Assembly: GCA_000200715.1 (NCBI GenBank)
Contig: DP000238.1
Span: 1,722,849-1,786,848, forward strand
DNA: 64,000 bases
From: Cenarchaeum symbiosum A
GTDB lineage: Archaea > Thermoproteota > Nitrososphaeria > Nitrososphaerales > Nitrosopumilaceae
Direction of reading: 5' to 3'
Shown: piece after piece, positions 42,304 through 51,197 of the stretch
How positions within the stretch are numbered: position 1 is the first letter of the stretch
How the letters are laid out: each line of letters opens with the position of its first letter
Notes under the pieces: model-generated
Seen by the model: only the letters and a program-made list of their open reading frames with translations
Told to the model about the DNA's origin: nothing
Database searches by the model: none
Translations under genes and position numbers: made by a program

Positions 42304-43017
42304 CTAGGTATCGGGGGATGAGACGTCAAAGGTGTATGTTATGGTAATCGTGTCCCCGATAGCAAAGCGCGTCCCTGTCACATCGAAGGCGGCAAAGACG
42401 TGCCCGGCGTTGTTGCAGGATATGTCATTGACTGAGCCTATCTGGGTGGAAGAACGCCGGTCGCACACCGCGACTGACTTGATGGGCACGTCGTCCTCAA
42501 AGTTGCTCTCAGAGTGGGGGAAAACTATCGGCCCTATGGTCGCCGTGCCGCTTGCAATCTCCACCGAGTTGTCGGCCTTGCAGGCGTGTCCGTTGCCCCG
42601 GTCGGGGTGGGAAAGGCCGACTATGTTGTTGTTCGTGCTGCCAAGGCCGCTGGCAGACGAGGTCTCATCGAAAGGCTGAGTAGTGGCAACAAGGCACACC
42701 GTGCTGACCCTCCGATTGCGTTCAAGCGGGTCTTCACTGGTGTCAAAGACAGCGTGGAGTATCGTCTCCTCGCCATCATCCAACACTTGATTATGAATTA
42801 CCTGCGAGAGAACTATGCCGCTGGCGTCCCTCTGGACGATCTCGGCCATGCCGTACATCTGATACCCCCCCCCCTCGATAGCTTCGCCATCGGAGGGGAT
42901 GGCGGCCAGTGCGAGGACAGCTGCCAGCCCTGCTGCTACAGCATATCTGCCCAAGTTCAGCCCCATCGAGGGCCGCACGGGCCTATTCTCTGACGTATCA
43001 TTTGCCGGTTTCGACAT
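42304..43017 (-). CDS. Small secreted protein, STPxS family member 3
   Basis: From ATG 43017 about 237 residues, with a signal segment (YAVAAGLAAVLALAAI). The mature part has YQMYGMAEIVQRDASGIVLS, HNQVLDDGEETILHAVFD and ends FAIGDTITITYTFDVSSPDT, matching the proteins at 15073 and 16193. The middle contains cysteines and a short beta-rich region. A TATA-like aatttataaa (minus strand, 43040-43049) lies about 27 bp upstream, so the longer frame to 43098 is rejected. It is far from the other two members. Confidence 0.75.
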   Translation of the reverse strand: MSKPANDTSENRPVRPSMGLNLGRYAVAAGLAAVLALAAIPSDGEAIEGGGYQMYGMAEIVQRDASGIVLSQVIHNQVLDDGEETILHAVFDTSEDPLERNRRVSTVCLVATTQPFDETSSASGLGSTNNNIVGLSHPDRGNGHACKADNSVEIASGTATIGPIVFPHSESNFEDDVPIKSVAVCDRRSSTQIGSVNDISCNNAGHVFAAFDVTGTRFAIGDTITITYTFDVSSPDT

Positions 43018-43081
43018 ATCCACGCCCCCGTCTAATCTGTTTATAAATTGTTTTAATATCAAGGCGCCGCCCGTGGCGCGG
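43018..43081. promoter_or_regulatory. Divergent promoter region
   Basis: Sixty-four bases serve two divergent genes. TTTATAAATT at 43040-43049 is the likely TATA box of the minus-strand secreted gene. TTTTAATATC at 43051-43060 fits the plus-strand zinc-finger gene at 43082. Confidence 0.5.
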
Positions 43082-43525
43082 ATGGCGCAAAAAAACACCC
43101 CCGCGCCGCGCCGCAGGGCAGGGCCGCGCCATACAGTCCGGGCGGGCAGGAGTGCGGCAGAGGCCCTGAAAAAGGAGATAAAACAGTACTATGATGCAAA
43201 CGGATTCCTGTCCTGGTCGGCAGCCAGGAAGAAATACGTCATACTGGGCACCAGCGAGCCCACAAACGGGCTGGTCCGGTGCCCCGAGTGCGGGACCGGC
43301 CAGCTTGTAGTGGTCAGATCGCGCACGACGCGCAAGCGCTTTCTCGGATGCTCAAACTATTACAACGGGTGCGCGGCCTCTGCCCCCCTGCTGCAAAGGG
43401 CCAAGCTCCGGGTGCTAAAGAGGGCGTGTCCCGGGTGCGGGTGGCCGATCGTGATGTTCCGGTACTCCAGAAAGCAGTCCTGGACCAAGCAGTGCGCCAA
43501 CCGGGAATGCGACACTAGAGGCTAA
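43082..43525 (+). CDS. Topoisomerase-type zinc-finger protein
   Basis: The 147-residue protein (ATG 43082; GTG 43073 possible) has a basic N-terminus, then a topoisomerase IA C4 zinc finger: RCPECGTGQLVVVRSRTTRKRFLGCSNY-NGC (about 75-105) and a second finger CPGCGWPIVMF...CANREC. Such fingers bind single-stranded DNA. No topoisomerase catalytic domain is present, so it is a stand-alone finger protein. Its end overlaps the nitrilase gene by 11 bp on the opposite strand. Confidence 0.85.
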   Translation: MAQKNTPAPRRRAGPRHTVRAGRSAAEALKKEIKQYYDANGFLSWSAARKKYVILGTSEPTNGLVRCPECGTGQLVVVRSRTTRKRFLGCSNYYNGCAASAPLLQRAKLRVLKRACPGCGWPIVMFRYSRKQSWTKQCANRECDTRG

Positions 43526-44324
43526 AATCAGGGTATACATCGGTCCTCCTGCTTTTCAGCAGGGGCATCGCGCGCCGCGCCTCGCCTATGATCTCGGGGC
43601 TGACCGTGGCGTATCCGAGCCCCTGCCGCTTGCCCATGTCCAGTATGATGCCCCCCCAGGGGTCCACCACGAGGCTCCTTCCACAGTAGATGTTCCCCAC
43701 GTGAGCAGGGGAGACTAGGTAGCACCCGTTCTCCATGGCCCTTGCCCTGTTCATCGTTATCCACTGATCCTCCTTGTTCTTTCCCTGGACCCACGCAGAC
43801 GGCGCGACTATCACCCCGGCACCTGACGACGCAAGCGTCCTTGCCGCCTCGGGGAACCTCAGGTCGTAGCAGATCAGCATCCCCAGGCTGCCCACGGAAG
43901 AGCCGGATGGCACCGTCATTCTGTCACCCGGCGCCAGCTTGGCCGATTCCTTGAACCCCAGGGCGTCATACAGGTGGATCTTCCTATACGAAGAGAGCAG
44001 GCTGCCGTCCCTGCCCAGAAGAAAGGAGGTGTCGTATACGCGGCCCCTCCGCGGGCTCCTCTCGTATATGGTCCCGACCACCTCTATAGAATAGTCCCTT
44101 GCCGCATCCGCCACCGATTTCACAAAGGGGCCGTCTATATTCTCTGCCAGGCGCGCGAGTTCTGCCGGCGTCTGCCCGGGGGGCGTATAGAACATCATAA
44201 ACTCTGGAAACGCCACAAGGCCGGCGCCGCCGGCTGCAGCCTCGGAGACGTACTTTACTATTCTGCGCAGGTTCCGGTCCTTGTCGGTCGAGGCCCGGAG
44301 CTGGGCCACGGCCACCCTTGCCAT
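43515..44324 (-). CDS. Carbon-nitrogen hydrolase (nitrilase superfamily, Nit2/omega-amidase-like)
   Basis: The 269-residue enzyme has the Glu-Lys-Cys triad in E41 (LVAFPEFM), K115 (SYRKIHLYD) and C152 (GMLICYDLRFP). The surrounding sequence (PSAWVQGKNKEDQWITMNRARAMENGCYL, GRSLVVDPWGGIILDMG) is closest to Nit/omega-amidase-type proteins, which hydrolyse small amides such as deaminated glutathione or alpha-ketoglutaramate. Substrate is inferred only from the family. Confidence 0.9.
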   Translation of the reverse strand: MARVAVAQLRASTDKDRNLRRIVKYVSEAAAGGAGLVAFPEFMMFYTPPGQTPAELARLAENIDGPFVKSVADAARDYSIEVVGTIYERSPRRGRVYDTSFLLGRDGSLLSSYRKIHLYDALGFKESAKLAPGDRMTVPSGSSVGSLGMLICYDLRFPEAARTLASSGAGVIVAPSAWVQGKNKEDQWITMNRARAMENGCYLVSPAHVGNIYCGRSLVVDPWGGIILDMGKRQGLGYATVSPEIIGEARRAMPLLKSRRTDVYPDFSL

Positions 44325-44354
44325 GGCATGTTCACACAGGGATAAAATAAAAGA

Positions 44355-44531
44355 CTATAGGCTCTCCCCCGCCAGATACCAGTGCTCCTTTGGCTTTTCG
44401 TCAAAGACCACTATGACATGGCGGGGTTCTGCCTTGAGTATCTCCACGGCCGATTTTGTGATGGCACGGGCCATCTCGGCCTTCTGCTCGGCGGTCCTGC
44501 CGGGAAACATCGAGATCGTTATCAGTGGCAT
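44355..44531 (-). CDS. 4-oxalocrotonate tautomerase-family protein (58 residues)
   Basis: The frame starts at ATG 44531 and reads MPLITISMFPGRTAEQKAEM, then ARAITKSAVEILKAEPRHVI and VVFDEKPKEHWYLAGESL. Proline after the initiator Met is the catalytic base of this family; the helix and second beta strand follow the usual spacing, and the length is typical. These proteins form hexamers and tautomerise or dehalogenate small acids. Substrate unknown. Confidence 0.9.
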   Translation of the reverse strand: MPLITISMFPGRTAEQKAEMARAITKSAVEILKAEPRHVIVVFDEKPKEHWYLAGESL

Positions 44532-44569
44532 GGCGGAATGCCGGAGGGGCTTGATTTATTCCTTGGGAA

Positions 44570-45337
44570 TCACCGGTAGTCGTTCTTCCACCCGTACCTG
44601 GTCCCGTACGTGAACTCCGCCCCGTGCGATTTCTTGTACAGGTAGCCGGTCACAAAGCCTATGGCAAAGCCCCCTATGTGGGCCATGTACGCGACGCCCC
44701 CGCCGGCCACGCCAAAGCCGCCTATGAAGAACGGCAGCAGGTTCTGGAATACCAGCCAGAATGGGAGGAACCACCGGGCCTGTATGTGCATCATCCTCCA
44801 GAAAAAGCCCATCATCAGGAACGTGCTGATCCTGACCTTGGGGTACAGCGCAAGGTACGCCCCGAGCACGCCGGATATCGCGCCCGATGCGCCGACCGCA
44901 GGGGTCGAGCTTGCCGGGTCGATCAGTATGTGGGCCAGCCCCGCCCCGACGCCCCAGGCGATGTATATCAGAAAGAACTTTGCCCTGCCGAACTTGAGCT
45001 CTATGTTGTCTCCAAATATCCACAGGAACAGCATGTTGCCGCCAAGGTGCATCAGCCCCCCGTGCATGAACATGGAGCTTAACAGGGATACATAGGGCAT
45101 ATCGGGGCACGCCATCCGTATCCCCTGCGGCTCGATAAAGGACGAGCCCGTCACGCAGGCGGGGACAGCCCCCCACTCGTAGAACATTGAAGCAGCGCCC
45201 GGGCTGGAGAACTCCCAGAACTGCCCCGCGACCATTGCCTGGTATATGAAGACCCCGACGTTGGCCGCCATAAAGGCGATGGTCAGCTTGGGCTTGAACC
45301 CCGGGGGGTGGGGGTTGTCATCCCTCAGTGGAAACAT
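44570..45337 (-). CDS. Rhomboid-family intramembrane serine protease
   Basis: The 255-residue protein has six or more membrane segments. The catalytic dyad is S151 in VGASGAISG and H220 in AYMAHIGGF, with the conserved loop MFMHGGLMHLGGNMLFLWIFGD at 90-110. An insertion with two cysteines (CVTGSS...MACPDM) lies in the first external loop. Rhomboids cut transmembrane substrates within the bilayer. PEFG-CTERM and other surface proteins in the region could be substrates, but this is speculative. Confidence 0.93.
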   Translation of the reverse strand: MFPLRDDNPHPPGFKPKLTIAFMAANVGVFIYQAMVAGQFWEFSSPGAASMFYEWGAVPACVTGSSFIEPQGIRMACPDMPYVSLLSSMFMHGGLMHLGGNMLFLWIFGDNIELKFGRAKFFLIYIAWGVGAGLAHILIDPASSTPAVGASGAISGVLGAYLALYPKVRISTFLMMGFFWRMMHIQARWFLPFWLVFQNLLPFFIGGFGVAGGGVAYMAHIGGFAIGFVTGYLYKKSHGAEFTYGTRYGWKNDYR

Positions 45338-45392
45338 GAATCACGCGGATCATCTGCCGTTCGTATAATAACATTATTCCGCGGTGCGCCCT

Positions 45393-45647
45393 CTACCGGC
45401 TGCCCGGGCTCTCCGCCCCGTCCGGGGCGTCCATCTCGGCCGCCCACGGGGGGACCTCGCCGAGCTTGTAAAAGTCCAGCGAGCAGGCGTTGCAGTGCCA
45501 TTTGGGGTCGTGGCCTGTGACACAGCAGCCCCCGGGATGGTACCTGCCTGAATCGATCTTTTTGAGCCAGTCTTCCATGTCGGCGGGATAGCCGTACATG
45601 AACTCGGCTATCTTTTTGGAGCCGCACTTGGGGCATGCGCGCCTCAT
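45393..45647 (-). CDS. Zinc-ribbon protein, tandem copy 2
   Basis: From ATG 45647, overlapping the stop of the preceding gene by 4 bp, about 84 residues: RRACPKCGSKKIAEFMYG, GGCCVTGHDPKWHCNACSLDFYKLG. The CxxC, CC and CxxC motifs give at least one zinc site. It is about 60% identical by eye to the upstream gene, with a longer acidic tail. Function unknown. Confidence 0.8.
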   Translation of the reverse strand: MRRACPKCGSKKIAEFMYGYPADMEDWLKKIDSGRYHPGGCCVTGHDPKWHCNACSLDFYKLGEVPPWAAEMDAPDGAESPGSR

Positions 45648-45865
45648 GTGTTCCACCCGGCCTCCGGGGGGATCTCGCCGAGCTTGTAAAATTCAAGCGA
45701 GCAGTCCTTGCAGTACCATTTGGGGTCGTGATTGGTGACGCAGCAGCCGCCCAAGACAAACTTGCCCTCGTCCAGGTCCTTCTTCCACTGGTCGCCCATC
45801 GGGGGCAGGCCGTACATGATCTCGACTACCTTTTTGGAGCCGCACTTTGGGCACTTGCGCCTCAT
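45644..45865 (-). CDS. Zinc-ribbon protein, tandem copy 1
   Basis: The 73-residue protein reads MRRKCPKCGSKKVVEIMYG, GGCCVTNHDPKWYCKDCSLEFYKLG. It is paralogous to the following gene and translationally coupled to it (ATGA). The cysteine pattern CPKC...GGCC...CKDC fits a zinc ribbon. The pair results from a tandem duplication. Confidence 0.8.
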   Translation of the reverse strand: MRRKCPKCGSKKVVEIMYGLPPMGDQWKKDLDEGKFVLGGCCVTNHDPKWYCKDCSLEFYKLGEIPPEAGWNT

Positions 45866-45948
45866 CTGTTCCGCCTGTTTTGCACGGCTCGTGCACGCGT
45901 TTCTCCCTTAATAAGATCACTCCGGGGCTCCCGCATTTTCCGGCGCGC

Positions 45949-46452
45949 CTATAACACGTTGATGATATCCTCTATTCCGCCAGCCGGCGCGTCGAGCATT
46001 CCCGGATGGTAGTCCTCTATCAGCCTGTCGACGCTTGCCCTCTCGCTGATGAAATACCTCTTTTTGCGGTTCTCCAGGGCGACCTGGACCACGCCGTCAT
46101 CGACCATGCGCGACAGGTACAGCGAGACTGTCGACGGGGACTTTGACGATTCATTTACTATCTCGCCGAACTCCAGGCCCTCCTTGTTGAGCATCAGGCT
46201 GCGGAGTATCTTGCGCGGCGTGCCCCTTCTCAGGCTCTTTATTATCTTGGATTCTGATTCCGAGATCTCCAGCGGGTAAAAGCGCGTCTGGCGCGGCTCC
46301 CTTACCGCCTGGACCGTCCCCGAGCGCTCCATTTTTCCCAGGTGGTGGCTCAGCACGCCGTTCTTGAGCCCCGTTGCCCGCATTATCTCGCGGAACTTTA
46401 TGCCCGGGTTCTTTGTTATTACCTCCATTATCTGCACGACCCTCTCAGTCAT
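45949..46452 (-). CDS. Double winged-helix transcriptional regulator
   Basis: From ATG 46452 the protein has 167 residues with two winged helices: NPGIKFREIMRATGLKNGVLSHHLGKMER and a second with EFGEIVNESSKSPSTVSLYLSRMVDDGVV. This resembles archaeal two-wHTH regulators. It is coupled to the upstream membrane protein by an 8-bp overlap, which suggests it regulates or responds to that protein. No ligand-binding domain is visible. Confidence 0.85.
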   Translation of the reverse strand: MTERVVQIMEVITKNPGIKFREIMRATGLKNGVLSHHLGKMERSGTVQAVREPRQTRFYPLEISESESKIIKSLRRGTPRKILRSLMLNKEGLEFGEIVNESSKSPSTVSLYLSRMVDDGVVQVALENRKKRYFISERASVDRLIEDYHPGMLDAPAGGIEDIINVL

Positions 46453-46846
46453 TTCTGAAGACCCCCATTGCAAGCAGCCCCAGCGAGGCTATCATTAGCA
46501 GGTGGCCCACCTCCAGCAGGGCCAGGTTGCCAATATCGTAGAGCGACGGCCACGTGGCGTCAATCAGCGTGACCACTTCTGCCAGGACAAAGATGGAGAA
46601 TGCAAATGTGGTAATCAGGAGCTTGTTTGTCCGCAGCCTGTGGTATGCGATCAGGCTCAGTATGGTAAGAAACGCGGCCAGCGTTATCCCCCCTATGTGC
46701 AACAGTATGTGCGCCATGTGGAAGCCGTGGAATACGTGCGGAAGTATCACCGGGACAGCCAGGATCCCCACCACGCCGGCCACCACCACGCTGAATAGCG
46801 CCGACTTTTTCTCCAGTATCTGCTCTGCCCTGAACAACGCGCCCAA
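46445..46846 (-). CDS. Four-helix membrane protein
   Basis: The 133-residue TTG-started protein has four hydrophobic segments (FSVVVAGVVGILAVPVIL, ILLHIGGITLAAFLTILSL, LLITTFAFSIFVLAEVV, LALLEVGHLLMIASLGLL). Histidines within and next to the helices (HVFHGFHMAHILLH) could bind heme or metal. It overlaps the downstream winged-helix regulator gene, so the two form a unit. Function unknown. Confidence 0.75.
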   Translation of the reverse strand: MGALFRAEQILEKKSALFSVVVAGVVGILAVPVILPHVFHGFHMAHILLHIGGITLAAFLTILSLIAYHRLRTNKLLITTFAFSIFVLAEVVTLIDATWPSLYDIGNLALLEVGHLLMIASLGLLAMGVFRND

Positions 46847-46897
46847 TATGCCCCGCGCTGATTTAAACCGGGTGGTACAAACGCAAAATGCCCTGTC

Positions 46898-47104
46898 TTA
46901 CGTCCAGGAACTGGCGTCCTTCTTCCAGACGCGCTTGCCGTCTATGTGCATCTGATCGCCCTCCTCGAATACCGTGTGCCATTTGCCGTTGGACGGGAAT
47001 ATCTTGTTCATCTCGTCGACGCGGCTGCTCGTGGGCGGCTTGTTCATGAGGGCGCCCCACCGCATGTTTGGCACCTTGGGCAGTATGTCGTTTATGTCCT
47101 TCAA
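46898..47104 (-). CDS. Small hypothetical protein
   Basis: A 68-residue TTG-started protein begins 4 bp after the stop of the surface-protein gene at 47109-48842. It is hydrophilic with several Trp (MRWGALMNK, GKWHTVFEEGD, RVWKKDASSW). The position suggests co-transcription with the surface gene. No family recognised. Confidence 0.55.
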   Translation of the reverse strand: MKDINDILPKVPNMRWGALMNKPPTSSRVDEMNKIFPSNGKWHTVFEEGDQMHIDGKRVWKKDASSWT

Positions 47105-47108
47105 GGCG

Positions 47109-48842
47109 CTAGATCCGCACGGAGATTATTCCGTTGGTGATAAGGTACTGCAGGCCGGAGGCAAACTCCTCGTCGGATGTGTCCCCGTCGGCCCACCAGC
47201 CGGCGCTGGTCCTGAACCAGCCGGGGATCGCGCCGTCCCCGCCCTCCTGCTGCTGCGCCCCTGCGGGCAGTGATATGATCCCCTCTTTTATCATGAATTC
47301 TATCCCGGCCAGGAACGATGCGTCGTCAACATCCCCGTCGGCCCAGAACTTGGCGCTGCTCTTGACCCAGGATGGTATTGATACTTCGGCATCGGATGCA
47401 GGCACCGCCGGTGCAGTTGCCGCTGGCGCTGCTGGCGCCGCCGGCGCGGGCATGGCCCCTCCCGGCCCCACCTCGATCAGCGCAGAGCCTATTCCTGCAT
47501 ATTTGGGGTCATAAGAGATGCCGGTCCCTAGGACTTGGATGTCCAGCCGGTAGGGCCCGCCCGAGGGCAGCCTGATCGTCTGGTGGTCGATACCCTCTAT
47601 GGACAGGATTCCCAGGCCGTCGGGGTTGCCGGGATCCGTCCCCCCCTCCAGCATGATATCATTGTTGCTTTCGTCGACCAGATAGTACGCATACCTTACG
47701 TCCTTGAGCAGCTCGCGTGTCTCGTCAAAGAATGTAATCTCAAAGGGTATTGCATCGCCTGCCCCGAACCTGCTGTCCCACGCGACGTTTATCGTCGTGC
47801 CCGTCTCCGCTAGCGTGTCCGGATCCACCAGGAAAAAGCCCACCGTGTTCTTTGCCACGCCCTCCTGCGGGACCAGCTCGAACTTCATGGTCTTGCTCTG
47901 CAGGTGCTCCTCCCCCAGCACTTCGTTTATCCTTGCAAGCTCGGCCCCGGAAACCAGAAAGTGGACTATGTTCTTGTCCTCTATCGAATACGGGTCCAGC
48001 AGGAGCACCCTCTGCTCGACCTCGACGCCGTCCACATACCCCTTGAACTGCTTGCCCTCTCCATAGGGTGCAAAGCTCTTGGGGAACTGGAGCTCCTCGT
48101 GCACCTGCGCCACCAGATCGATATACTCGGGCGCCCAGTCAAACGGCATCTCAAACGACAGTGAATCGTCGGCTGTATCATAGTCTACGTTGTACACTTC
48201 GTCATAGTAGGTCTTTATCACCATGGGGACCTCGGCGTTGGCGGTCTGCAGGGTGAACGGCTGCTCCTGCGCCACGCTGACGAATGTATCGTATATCAGC
48301 CCCGCGCTGTTGTCCACAAGTGTGCGGGGGCTGGTCGCGCCCACTATCTCCACTTTTACATTGTACAGCCCGCCCTTGTCGAAGATCGGCCCGGTTATCG
48401 TGGGCCGCCCGTTGCCGTATGCATACAGCGCGCCGGGGGAGCTGACGTGCTCCGAGCCCCCGTACTGGGAGCACTGGTGGAGCTTGGGCTCGGCGCAGTC
48501 AAGGACCGGCCTGACCTCTATGTTGAGCACGCCGTCGTCGTCAAAAAAGTGGTTCCTGGCCAGCAGGTCCCCGGACCTGTGCACCTCGAGGAGGTACGTC
48601 ACGCTGTTGAAGGTGGAGTTGTCATCTGAATCGTAGAACCGGACTGCTATGTTGGCCGTGTTGATATCCCCCACGGTGAGGTCCGCCGGGTCCAGCTGGG
48701 TGCTGACCGTAACGTTGGATCCGCCAAAGTCTATCGGCGGCGCCACATCGCCCCCCAGGCCGTGGCCGTACGCGCTGCCGCCAACCGCCGTAGCGGATGC
48801 AGCCCCCAGCAATAGTATAATGTGAAATATGTTCAAAGACAC
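47109..48842 (-). CDS. Secreted surface protein with two C-terminal WWADG repeats
   Basis: The 577-residue GTG-started protein has a signal peptide and, to about residue 440, beta-sandwich-like segments shared with the protein at 56684-58024 (SFEMPFDWAPEYIDLVAQVHEEL against SFEMPFDWDDRVISHVPVVHEEV). An Ala/Pro linker follows. Two repeats close the protein: IPSWVKSSAKFWADGDVDD and IPGWFRTSAGWWADGDTSD, a motif I know as frequent in thaumarchaeal exported proteins. It lacks a PEFG tail, so its C-terminus differs from its paralogue. A TATA box at 48867-48876 precedes it. Confidence 0.82.
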   Translation of the reverse strand: MSLNIFHIILLLGAASATAVGGSAYGHGLGGDVAPPIDFGGSNVTVSTQLDPADLTVGDINTANIAVRFYDSDDNSTFNSVTYLLEVHRSGDLLARNHFFDDDGVLNIEVRPVLDCAEPKLHQCSQYGGSEHVSSPGALYAYGNGRPTITGPIFDKGGLYNVKVEIVGATSPRTLVDNSAGLIYDTFVSVAQEQPFTLQTANAEVPMVIKTYYDEVYNVDYDTADDSLSFEMPFDWAPEYIDLVAQVHEELQFPKSFAPYGEGKQFKGYVDGVEVEQRVLLLDPYSIEDKNIVHFLVSGAELARINEVLGEEHLQSKTMKFELVPQEGVAKNTVGFFLVDPDTLAETGTTINVAWDSRFGAGDAIPFEITFFDETRELLKDVRYAYYLVDESNNDIMLEGGTDPGNPDGLGILSIEGIDHQTIRLPSGGPYRLDIQVLGTGISYDPKYAGIGSALIEVGPGGAMPAPAAPAAPAATAPAVPASDAEVSIPSWVKSSAKFWADGDVDDASFLAGIEFMIKEGIISLPAGAQQQEGGDGAIPGWFRTSAGWWADGDTSDEEFASGLQYLITNGIISVRI

Positions 48843-49145
48843 TGTGGTACAATGGTCGATTTTCCCTATTTAAATATACGATGCAGTGCGGGGCGGGGGT
48901 CTGGGTGCGTGGAGGAGAGCTTCCAGGGCAGGATTCGTGCCTGAAATCCGGTTTTGAGTGGCCGGGGGCAGGCCCACAGCCCGGGTTGAAGCATGAGTAC
49001 GCGGGGTAGGTGCGGGCTTAATCGGGCATCCTTTGACTCCGGGGCGATCTGTTGCATCCATATCGATCATGGCGGGCTCCCGGCATCCCGCAAGCATGAC
49101 GAAAACCCGGCAAGTCTTTAATTAACCCGTGGGGGTAGTTGCGTT
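48843..49145. other. Intergenic region between divergent surface-protein genes
   Basis: The left end carries the TATA box of the minus-strand gene. Near 49116-49127 a ctttaattaa element about 20-30 bp before GTG 49146 fits the promoter of the plus-strand gene. The central 200 bp hold nothing I can support. Confidence 0.45.
48867..48876 (-). promoter_or_regulatory. TATA box of the WWADG surface gene
   Basis: TATTTAAATA lies about 25-34 bp upstream of the GTG start at 48842 and is the only AT-rich block in a GC-rich gap. Confidence 0.6.
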
Positions 49146-49973
49146 GTGAGAATTCTTGCCCTGCTGCTTCTGGCCCCCCTGCTTTTTGTGCCGGCGTTTG
49201 CCCAGACCAACTCGCAGGTGCTGCCCACAACCCAGGGGACCCTCAATGTTGATGTGTCCACGGATCCCGATCCCATAAACCCGGGCGACACCGCAAGGGT
49301 CGCGATAGACTTTCTCAATCCCAGCACGGACAGGATACAGGAGCACATAGACTACCGCATGACCGTCGTAAGGGACGGGGATTCGGTGTTCGGCCCGATC
49401 CCGCTGACCCACACCTCCACGGGTTCCGTCAAGATCCCCGTCGAGTTTGCCGCCGAGGGGGTCTACATGGCGCTGATCGAGGTGGAGGGGATACTCTTCC
49501 AGCCCATCCCGCTGGAGACAGTGTCGTTCAATATCGCAGTGGGCGAGGGCCAGATGGAGAGCCCCTCATCCGGAAGCGGCGAGGACGTCATGGGCGACGG
49601 GGGCGGCTGCCTCATTGCAACTGCCGCATACGGCTCGGAGCTTGCACCGCAGGTGCAGCAGCTCCGCGAGATCAGGGACAATACCGTAATGGGTACGGAA
49701 TCTGGCAGGGCCTTTATGGGCGCGTTCAACCAGATGTACTATGCGTTCTCGCCTGTTATAGCTGATATGGAGCGGGAGAGCCCCGTGTTCAGGGAGGCAG
49801 TCAGGGTTGCACTCACGCCCATGCTGGCAACACTCTCCGTGCTGGATCATATAGAGATTGATTCAGAGGTAGACATGCTAGCATACGGGATTGGGATCAT
49901 ATCGCTGAATCTGCTCATATACGGGGGCATCCCTGCACTTGCCGTCATGTCCTTGCGCCGGTACGTGGGGTAG
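49146..49973 (+). CDS. Exported protein with CFI-box C-terminal cassette, tandem copy 1
   Basis: The 275-residue GTG-started protein has a signal peptide (ILALLLLAPLLFVPAFA). A beta-sandwich of about 115 residues follows (DPDPINPGDTARVAIDFLN, YRMTVVRDGDSVFGPIPLT). It ends in the CFI-box cassette: GGGCLIATAAYGSELAPQVQ, a long helical part and a C-terminal membrane segment. The cassette DNA is nearly identical to those of the next two genes. Unlike them it lacks a cupredoxin domain. It lies 3 bp before the cupredoxin gene. Confidence 0.82.
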   Translation: MRILALLLLAPLLFVPAFAQTNSQVLPTTQGTLNVDVSTDPDPINPGDTARVAIDFLNPSTDRIQEHIDYRMTVVRDGDSVFGPIPLTHTSTGSVKIPVEFAAEGVYMALIEVEGILFQPIPLETVSFNIAVGEGQMESPSSGSGEDVMGDGGGCLIATAAYGSELAPQVQQLREIRDNTVMGTESGRAFMGAFNQMYYAFSPVIADMERESPVFREAVRVALTPMLATLSVLDHIEIDSEVDMLAYGIGIISLNLLIYGGIPALAVMSLRRYVG

Positions 49974-49976
49974 GAC

Positions 49977-51068
49977 ATGTCCGGGGGAACATTTGTGCGC
50001 GGGGGATCCGCGGCAGCTGCCTGCATGATTGTTCTTTTTGCGGCAGTCTCCGGTGCACACGCGGATTCCCAGTCCGCCGCGGTAACCATTGTACAGGGGG
50101 CGCATGTGCCCGGATGCGGGGGCGGCGCATGTTACGACCCTGCTGACGTGACTATTTTTGCAGGGGGCGAGATAACCTGGAGTAATGCCGACACGATCGA
50201 TCCGGGGCATACAGTTGCAAGCGGGGAGCCGGGTGCGGAGGACTTTGGCGGCCATTTCTTTAGCGGGGCCGTGGAGCCTGGCGGCACCTATTCTGTGGTC
50301 CTCGGGGAGCCCGGGCGCTACCCCTACTTTTGCGTAATTCATCCGTGGATGCAGGGGGCCGTCACTGTGGTGGGGGATGGCACGGAGGAGATCGCCCCTG
50401 TAGAATCTGACGAGTCCGCGACGGGTGCCGGAGAGGAATCGGAGGCGGCGGGCCCGGCAGTCGGGGATAACGGCACAGCCGCCTTCCGGGTGATAGAGGC
50501 TACGCGGGACAGGGTGCCGGAGGTTGAAAGGGACGATAGTACAGGTGGTGCTGCCACTAGGAACGGCGGGGCAGACGGTGTCGGCGCGGGGCAAGACGCC
50601 GGGGGACCGCCTGCCGGCGATGGTGCGGGGCAGGGCCCGGAGGTACAGCCAGATGACGCTGGGCAGGGCCCTGAGCCGTCAGGCGGCGGCTGCCTCATTG
50701 CAACTGCCGCATACGGCTCGGAGCTTGCACCGCAGGTGCAGCAGCTCCGCGAGATCAGGGACAATGCCGTAATGGGTACAGAATCTGGCAGGGCCTTTAT
50801 GGGCGCGTTCAACCAGGTGTACTATGCGTTCTCGCCCGCCATAGCTGATATGGAGCGGGAGAGCCCCGTGTTCAGGGAGGCAGTCAGGGTTGCACTCATG
50901 CCCATGCTGGCAACACTCTCCGTGCTGGATCATGCGGGGATTGATTCAGAAGGGGAGATGCTAGGTGCCGGGATAGGAATCATAGCGCTGAACCTGGCGA
51001 TCTACATGGGGATACCCGCGGTCGCGGTTCTAAAGTTGTACCAGCTGGGCAAGAGACAGTCTGTGTAG
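49977..51068 (+). CDS. Cupredoxin with CFI-box C-terminal cassette, tandem copy 2
   Basis: The 363-residue protein has a signal peptide, then a plastocyanin-like domain (about 35-130). Copper ligands are visible as GHTVASG (His), YPYFCVIHPWM (Cys, His, Met). A Gly/Glu/Asp/Pro-rich linker of about 110 residues follows, then the CFI-box cassette GGGCLIATAAYGSEL and a terminal membrane segment. Thaumarchaeota use cupredoxins as electron carriers in copper-based respiration and ammonia oxidation. An extra Cys pair (GCGGGACYD) precedes the first strand. Confidence 0.88.
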   Translation: MSGGTFVRGGSAAAACMIVLFAAVSGAHADSQSAAVTIVQGAHVPGCGGGACYDPADVTIFAGGEITWSNADTIDPGHTVASGEPGAEDFGGHFFSGAVEPGGTYSVVLGEPGRYPYFCVIHPWMQGAVTVVGDGTEEIAPVESDESATGAGEESEAAGPAVGDNGTAAFRVIEATRDRVPEVERDDSTGGAATRNGGADGVGAGQDAGGPPAGDGAGQGPEVQPDDAGQGPEPSGGGCLIATAAYGSELAPQVQQLREIRDNAVMGTESGRAFMGAFNQVYYAFSPAIADMERESPVFREAVRVALMPMLATLSVLDHAGIDSEGEMLGAGIGIIALNLAIYMGIPAVAVLKLYQLGKRQSV

Positions 51069-51197
51069 AGAATGCGGACTCGTATAATCTGATTTTCTGC
51101 GGCAGGATGGAAGATTGTCAAGGTGTAAAACTGACGTTCTAAAATCGGACGGCGTTCCGGGCCCGTTCAGCGTGCCTAGTCCGGACTCATCGCCGGA

